Under the pieces are notes generated by a model. That model was given only the letters and a program-made list of their open reading frames with translations. It did no database searches and was not told where the DNA came from. From contig OX465589.1 of the NCBI GenBank assembly GCA_950022655.1, forward strand, positions 27,420,970-27,484,969: 64,000 nt of DNA, read 5' to 3'. Position numbers and translations under genes: made by a program. This document shows positions 57,731 through 64,000 of the stretch, one piece after another; within the stretch, counting starts at the first letter, position 1; each line of letters begins with the position of its first letter. The DNA comes from Alentia gelatinosa (lineage: Eukaryota; Annelida; Polychaeta; Phyllodocida; Polynoidae).

Positions 57731-58702
57731 ATTGCGACCATTTATCCATTCCACGTCAGGTGTGCATTTACAGAAGACAAGGAATATTTCTTAATAGGCC
57801 TTTTTCCACTGGCCGGTGTCGCACCTTATGTGCTTAGTTACTCCACAGCTGAAGCCAAACATTCACCTGGTAACCTATTCTTTAGCACTGGTACACTGAG
57901 TGTACGAGCATAATATGTTTATAATACCCGTCTATATTATTTCCAGAGAAATAATAATGATTGCATCTTATTCTATGGTATTCCAGCTCAAATCTGGTAT
58001 GTCATACATGCATATTGCCTCAATGATACTTTAGATATAGCGTAGATAACCTAGGATCACCGATATTGAATATACATTAATACATTGGCAGACCTAGCTA
58101 TCATGTGCTTATCTTTCTCCAAATTAAAACCAAAACAATTATCAACTATAAAGTTTTGATAGCCCAGACTCGTTGATACAATGCCTTTAATTGTTCTAGC
58201 AGTCCAATCTGTCCAAAACAACACTCCTGTAATCACACCCACGGTTCACACTTTAGGTGTGATTACTTTGTCTCTCTATGGGCAAGTGCCCAGACTCGGA
58301 CGTGTTTGTCCGACCAGCCGTGCTACTAGAGAGTGGGCCGTTAGGCGGCGCTGAACGGCAATACCTGTATTGTGAACATACCCTTCAATTGGTCTGGCAT
58401 TATTTACATACGACCACAGTGAGAAAGATACACAGCATCCCGGATTTTTTAAATTTAATTTTTTTTAAATTTTATTTTGCACTGTAGAGAGGTACATGTA
58501 GTTGGGACTCTGCATAGCAGATATTCTGGCCCAATCCTGTTTTACAAGTGTTGCTTGTTTGACAACAACATTCCTCATCTTAGAATAAACAGTATATACA
58601 ACAATATTTGATGTGGATGGAAGAATGAGGTGATGTAACTAGTGATTCCTCAACCGACCAACTTAGTTCGATATTCTGATTCAGCAAAACCTGACCATCG
58701 AG
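57731..58702. other. No gene; one short hairpin
   Basis: GTAATCACACC (58229) and GGTGTGATTAC (58256) are perfect complements around a 16-nt loop. Otherwise unassigned. Confidence 0.5.
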
Positions 58703-58920
58703 CTATGTATACAAATCGTAGTATTTCAGCTTAACATAATTCTTAAAGTTGTACAAACTACCATTTTGTACGTTTAGAGGCAAGTCGTTCCATAATTGCA
58801 TACCTGAATAAACTGGGCTTTTCCGGAAGAACGAGGTTCGGGGCCTTTTTAACTTTACAACCCGTTTTTCCTGAGTTCTGGAGTTCATCAGCTGCAGTGG
58901 CAGGATGAATTTTTAATTTC
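58703..58920 (-). pseudogene. C-terminal fragment of a LINE ORF2 (reverse transcriptase protein)
   Basis: The minus-strand frame ends with a pattern typical of non-LTR retrotransposon ORF2 C-termini. It has an Arg/Lys-rich run, RTSFFRKSPVYSGMQLWNDLP, a serine and a Phe-Lys-rich final helix. The frame is open for about 70 codons and is then closed by a stop in the same frame. The RT catalytic core is missing, as expected for a 5'-truncated insertion. Confidence 0.7.
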
Positions 58921-59776
58921 TATCAATATTGACGCCAAGAAATGTGATAAATGCCGTACCTTCAAGTCAGTACAATCATAGCACGCATTATACTACCTCC
59001 ATCTCTCATCGAGAGATTAAATGAACTACATACTTCGCTGTTCATCTGGTACTAAGTACCTAAGTATCGGTTCCTGTGTAGACTTATAAGAGTAATATTA
59101 CCTTGAAGTCAGCATCACTGCAGGGTTCATACTGCTACGTGCACCTCTTCTGTCAGTCATGAAAGGTAATCCCTCAGATCACTAATAGAGCAGTATACAG
59201 GTGGGACAGGGTCAATACCTGAGCCTCAGATCGACACCTACAGGTAGGTGGCAGGTAACGTCATTCAAACGTTGCTATATCAGGGGAGCCACATCTAACG
59301 TGAGATTATAGCTCTGACAAAGGGTGTTAACCTTCTTATGCTTCTACTGAAAGGGAACATAAAGATATAAAGATGTAATTACTGAGGCAATATTTAGATA
59401 ACATCGCCATCCCAAGCTGTTCCTTATAAATATATGCAATGGGGGGATCGTGTTTCTGTTTAAGAAAACTTGAATATGTCCAACAGGTCTCAAACTAAAC
59501 TCTCATCCGTTGAATTAAGTCTTCTCTACACTTCAGCAGAGCAGTATGTCATACGCGAAATTTCCTTTTCTCATGATTTTTTCGAATCATATCTAATGAT
59601 GCATCCGACCGATAGTTTGACAAATGTTTTGTGCCATTATTTTCGATACCTCAAAAGGTCTTAGTATGTGCGAACAAATAACAATGTTATATGACTGTCA
59701 ATAGAATAATCCAGCTAAAAGACATAGCAGTGTACATAGCTTTGATGATTTAATAAGATTTGAAAAATGTGGAAAC
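58921..59776. other. No recognisable feature
   Basis: AT-rich sequence. Nothing supported. Confidence 0.5.
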
Positions 59777-59891
59777 GGGGTAGGATAAAACCTAGACGCC
59801 ACTCGTTTGAGTTTACTCGTCTTCGACTCGTGAATTACGGAGCCAACAAAATGTGTGACATAAATGAACTCAGACTCAAACTCGTGACGTC
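59777..59891 (+). mobile_element. GGATAA-family right terminus with hairpin, copy 6
   Basis: GGGGTAGGATAA (59777-59788) is followed by a hairpin from GACGCCACTCGTTTGAGT (59795) to ACTCAAACTCGTGACGTC (ending 59891). The 5' arm carries the loop-like GTCTTCGACTCG early, so this hairpin is asymmetric. No clear left core terminus was found. Confidence 0.6.
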
Positions 59892-60190
59892 TCTTGACAA
59901 TATATTCATATGTAGTCCCAATTCCATGTACTACTAGGTACACATTCTGCAGATATCGCCTTTGACTGGGCAACAACTCATATACTACTACCGTCATTCT
60001 GTACACACCAGGCTCACGCTGATAGTAAAGTAATGTTTTTTTCGGAGAGTAATTCCTGCTCAAGAACTTCTTTTGTGAACATAGATAATTCCTTAAAGAT
60101 ATCACTGAATCCTTGGTCAGCTGTAAGAACATATAGGAAAACGAATCGTTTTATATCAAATACACTGTCTACATCACAATATATCACCTA

Positions 60191-60497
60191 TTATCCAACC
60201 CCTAATAAAAAACTCCATAGGCTTAACATTGGGTCACTGTATTCGGTCTGGAGTTCAGAAAAATGAAAAATATCGCTCAAGTGGGATACACTTGACAAGT
60301 GACGTTATTTGTTCATGCAAAAGTAATTTAGACGGCAGGGTAGGATAAATTCTGAACCAAACTTGAGTTAGTCATGTTATTGTTCATCGCACGGTGGCAA
60401 GATTGGGTATTACTGCTCTCGACTTCGCCTTGCGCAGTAAAACGCGATCTTGCCGTCATGCGATAAACAATAACACGACTAACTCTTGTTTGGTTTC
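60191..60497 (+). mobile_element. GGATAA-family element with external hairpin, copy 7
   Basis: Core TTATCCAACCCC (60191) to GGGTAGGATAA (ending 60348), with CTCCATAGGCTTAACATTGGG. The hairpin at 60354-60497 has outer arms GAACCAAACTTGAGTTAGTC and GACTAACTCTTGTTTGGTTTC, inner arms around TGTTATTGTTxATCGCA, and loop CGACTTCGCCTTG. Confidence 0.8.
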
Positions 60498-61689
60498 GCC
60501 ATAGTCTGTACTTGGCATAACTTAAGGTATGATCATGTAACGAACCCTCATTGACCTATTAGACCTATTAGATCTTAGATATTGATTTCAAATACTCTCT
60601 TGGCTTCGTTATCCAGTGAAGGGACTTTTCTGAATATTCACAGATGGGAGAAATCAGGAATGCAGACACAAAAAAAAGAGTGGGTTAAGCGGGATTTACA
60701 TATAGTGACTAATGTACCTGAGGCGGGTGTACTTCCCACCTTTCCCCTAGTCTTCTTTTGAACAAAAATCTCATAACAATGTGTTTTTGCAAGCCTCAAG
60801 GAAGAATTTCAAATTGAATTCACGTGGAAGCGTTCACCTGGCACATAGTCTCTGGCATAGTCTCAGTGACTACTCACCCTGGACCTCAAGTACCCGTGAG
60901 GTGAGGGTGTGAAAAACGTATGATCAAGCTAGGTTAGATACCTAGTAGGCGAATCAGCAGTTGGTACATTTGCATCACCAAAATGCCACTATAAATTCTA
61001 AACACGTTTTGAATTGAAATATTTCGAGATTCTGTACATTCTTAGTGGTATTCGTCGCCGGCAATTGCAGGGTAAAGGATCTGTACAGGGAAATGAAACC
61101 CATTCAGATGAGGAGGTTGTGCTCTAGGATCCTACCGTGTAAATTCCACTAAACTTTATGCCTCCCTACCAATGTCCTGCGCATTACAGAAATCAGCGTG
61201 CAAAAGCAACTTCTTCAGCTTCTAGTTACCGTTTGCTGGTCCCAACCTTTGTCATTACCTAATTGGAATGGATAGAAATATTACATAGCATGATGCTGGT
61301 CTGCATTTAGTAGATGGGTATACGAAGAAATGTTTTCTTCAAACAAAACCACAGATTAGAAGCAACACAAAGATCATAGCGAAATTATTCGGTTTTGGTA
61401 AATAAAATAATATAAAGCTGTCGACGGTAATTCAATCAACCATATATTTGTTAGCATATTTTGCCCACAATAAATGCCTAAAAGGTCCGGATATAAACTG
61501 TTGTACTTCGGGACATCCTGAATTGAACCTTTTATTCAACCTCAGAGTTGAATATTATTACATTCCTATGGCTATACGTCTGTGAAATACTACCCGCTAC
61601 TAGGGGTGTAGTATAAATAATGTTCGGGCGCACTGTGCCCTAAGTGAATGTATCAGGTCAAAATCTACATAAATAAGTATATGAAATTA
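60498..61689. other. No recognisable feature
   Basis: AT-rich sequence. Nothing supported. Confidence 0.5.
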
Positions 61690-61880
61690 AGCTTTTCTTG
61701 ATATTTAGGTATGCAATAATAAGAAAACGTAGTGACTGAGCCCGTAGGGATGCCAATCTCGGCCTTTTGATGCCATAAATACGTCCCTCTGCCTGCGGCA
61801 TTGGGACGTATTTATGAAATCAAAAGACCTCGAGTGGCCATCCCTTCGGGCTCAGTAACCACGTTTTCTCTTAGTACACC
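61690..61880. mobile_element. Palindromic MITE related to the 21.1- and 29.4-kb repeats
   Basis: Arms AACGTAGTGACTGAGCCCG and, complemented, AACGTGGTTACTGAGCCCG continue through AGGGATGxCCAxTC, CTTTTGATxxCATAAATACG and TCCC to a short GC-rich loop. The flank AGGTATGCAATAATAAG matches the related dispersed repeats. Confidence 0.75.
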
Positions 61881-63829
61881 CTGTCGTCCAATAAATTGAA
61901 ATACATGCATTTGCAGTTGACAGTTGTATGCAGTCTCAAGTCTCCTCAGTTTGGAGGATATAAAGGTATGATAGACCTTCACCCATGACAGAGAGGCCGG
62001 GGTGTGGTGTTGGAGTTATCCTTCAGTATCGCTACCCCGCCTTCTGACCGCCATGGCTCCCATGGTGACCCTACTTGCCTGGTGGGAACTCATGATTCAT
62101 CAGCATTACTAAGAGAAAACGTGGTTATTGAGCTCGTTGGGATGACAATTCCAGGTATTTTTCGCTATATACTTATGCTACAAAAGGCTGAAAACGGCAA
62201 CCCTTCAGCTCACTCACGACGTTTTCTTCTTTTTCTATATCCAAAATACGAAAAAAAGTCGTTTTATTCACTTATTAATCATCGATTCATAGCTCTCTTA
62301 CTACATCTCTGTGGGCGTAGTCATATAATAATGAGAGTTTCGAGCAAGTAATCTTTTCTACTTACAGTGACTAGATCAAATCTAGTCCTCTATCAAAACT
62401 ATCGACAGACCCGAAATAGAACAATGTATAAATAGAATGTGGTCCACAAAATATCACTCATGAAGATCTAGTGCACATGGTCATCAGTTATTTGGTATTT
62501 ATTCCTAAATTGAATGAGGTCCCAGCTTAGAAAAGAGTCCTTATCTCTGGAAAAGAACAGATTTGTATACCATGTTAATCAAACATCAAGGGTTTCACTA
62601 TCTGTCTATTTATTGTATGTTGTGGATTACACCTTCCCGGTGGGTCCCTTTTGGGCTTTCCTTGATTCACTCGAGGCAATGTTATCCATTCTGAAAGAAT
62701 GGTATGAATGTGTAAGATTCTTAAAAAGTAGCTGTTGTACCCAAGGGAAGGGAAACGACTGAGTAGACCAGAGGATGGATAATTAGGTTCCTAAGGGTAA
62801 AGCCACAAGCTCTCGGGTCAGCGCGCATGTAATCCTGTCCTAATAGACCTGACTACAGTGCAGAGAGCCTACTCCAACCTCTGGCATTAGCCAGCAGGTT
62901 CCTGCGGCTACGGTGACAGTAGCCTACCGACATGAGCTAGAACTGTCCTACAGATCTGTCCATACAGCGAATCCCCCATTCCTTACAATAGCTGTTGACA
63001 AATGATCCAGAATTCTTGTTATTTCCATACCAGTCATTCCTTATTTTGGTAGCGTCTTGCTCGGAAAGAGTCAGTAACTATAGAGTAAATCTAAGTTATT
63101 TCTATTTGTTATCCTCTGGTTGGTTCTAGCTGTGAGTGTCTGCGTCTAGCGAAAATATAGCAATTCATGCTATCTTCATCTCACAGATACATGACCTTTC
63201 TATTAAAGCGTCATAGCTTATGAATCCTGAAATGTGAGCTCATAAAATCTGAATTAAACATGCCTTTCACAGGTAGTTGACAATTTCATTAGGAATCACT
63301 GAGTTCAAGACCTCTCTCTTTTACATTATTCTAAATGATATCTAAACACCGCATATCTCCATATCTCCCATAATATTGAAGCAATATCTCACTTTGCACA
63401 TACTCATTTCTATGGCATTCATCTGCATACATCGTACTAATTATCCATATGTCACGTGGACTGATAATATATATCAAACTTCCTAAATCCAATCGTGGGA
63501 TTAAATTTGAAAACGGTAATAATACTTTAAGGCATCATATTATGAACTATTGAGACAAAAGTATGAATTCAGCTGCATGCAGGAGCTTTACTTGGACTTC
63601 TATTTCTCTGAACATTTAGACTCATAATGCAATTTAATGCTATGTGAGATGTTTCCATCGTGATGGGACTAGTGACAAGGTCATAAACTACGAAGCCTAA
63701 TGCCGACTGTTACTCTGCTATGGAACCTCGTGAAATTGTAATGAGGAAATCCGGGATGTTTTCATGAATATTGCCTGGTTTTAAACAGCCATAACCATAG
63801 CCTATAGAGGACCTCATGTCAGCGATCCC
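61881..63829. other. No recognisable feature
   Basis: No gene recognised. A 115-codon frame at 62004-62351 has no family resemblance and runs through low-information sequence. Confidence 0.5.
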
Positions 63830-64000
63830 CAACAGACGGGGGTAGGGTGACAGATGACTGTGTGCCGCCATTTTGGCCGTTTCCGTCTTGGGACTCGGTA
63901 ATTTCCCACCAGAAGAGGGTGGTATTTATCCGGCAGGTGGCGTTCCTCTGTCCGGGCGGCCATGTTGGCTGGAAACGCCGCCAATCGGACACGTGCTAAT
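63830..64000. promoter_or_regulatory. Candidate host promoter at the window edge
   Basis: GC- and CpG-rich, with two YY1-like words (GCCGCCATTTTGGC near 63867 and GCGGCCATGTTGGC near 63957). It also has a CCAAT box (CGCCAATCGG, about 63979), CACGTG at 63991, and a CTCF-like CCGGCAGGTGGCG at 63930. Clustered YY1, CCAAT and E-box words are common in TATA-less metazoan promoters. Any gene would lie mainly outside the window. Confidence 0.4.

Noticed and set aside
62004..62351. 115-codon frame as a gene
   Set aside because: No recognisable domain and no supporting context.

Overview
The window looks like nuclear DNA of an animal, most likely a marine invertebrate. It is AT-rich and gene-poor, has a spliced transposase gene, and is crowded with eukaryotic transposons, foldback elements, minisatellites and LINE/SINE remnants. 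A (GGTT)n tail joined to a GATTTAACGTCC motif, and tRNA-derived repeats, fit a lophotrochozoan such as a mollusc, but the taxon is a low-confidence inference. No host protein-coding gene can be recognised with confidence. There are three candidate promoter or CpG-rich stretches (30.34-30.91 kb, 48.82-49.09 kb and 63.83-64.0 kb) and one unidentified exon-like block (39.44-39.61 kb).

Layout. 1.02-1.41 kb: a TTAA-ended miniature element with spaced palindromes. 2.78-8.21 kb: a complete tyrosine-recombinase retrotransposon of the DIRS order (Ngaro-like) on the minus strand. Its split direct repeats have the order A1-genes-B1-A2-B2 and are identical between copies. It carries Gag, RT-RNase H and a tyrosine recombinase. 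Gag is joined to the RT frame by what looks like a textbook -1 frameshift signal (A AAA AAC, a 6-nt spacer and a GC-rich hairpin with the gag stop in its loop). One in-frame TGA interrupts the RT frame. 9.88-10.11 kb: a decamer array with a CpG at almost every tenth base.

11.23-19.90 kb: a piggyBac-like transposon. It has TTAACCCTTT ends, four 35-bp-spaced palindromes at the left end, a TATA box, a two-exon transposase of 582 codons with all expected catalytic residues, and a polyA signal. The span then holds two satellite-like arrays, the second with a clean 418-bp period made of two related halves. Three further TTAA-ended miniature elements (40.9, 53.9 and 57.4 kb), plus the one at 1.0 kb, carry the same palindrome layout (GCC-N4-GGC cores every 34-35 bp). 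This suggests one non-autonomous family that could be mobilised by a piggyBac-type transposase.

20-64 kb is a mosaic. A second family has termini TTATCCTACCCC / GGGGTAGGATAA and is found at 31.5, 35.4, 37.9, 44.6, 56.1 and 60.2 kb, with one end also at 59.8 kb. In nearly every copy a long hairpin sits just outside one terminus. The hairpin loop is conserved, but the stem differs between copies while staying self-complementary. Other items are a 59-bp minisatellite apparently grown out of a transposon terminus (25.9-26.4 kb), a 40-bp minisatellite, several palindromic MITEs, a decayed LINE endonuclease segment (38.6-39.1 kb), a LINE ORF2 C-terminus (58.7-58.9 kb) and tRNA-derived SINE remnants. 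Long stretches in between hold nothing I can identify.
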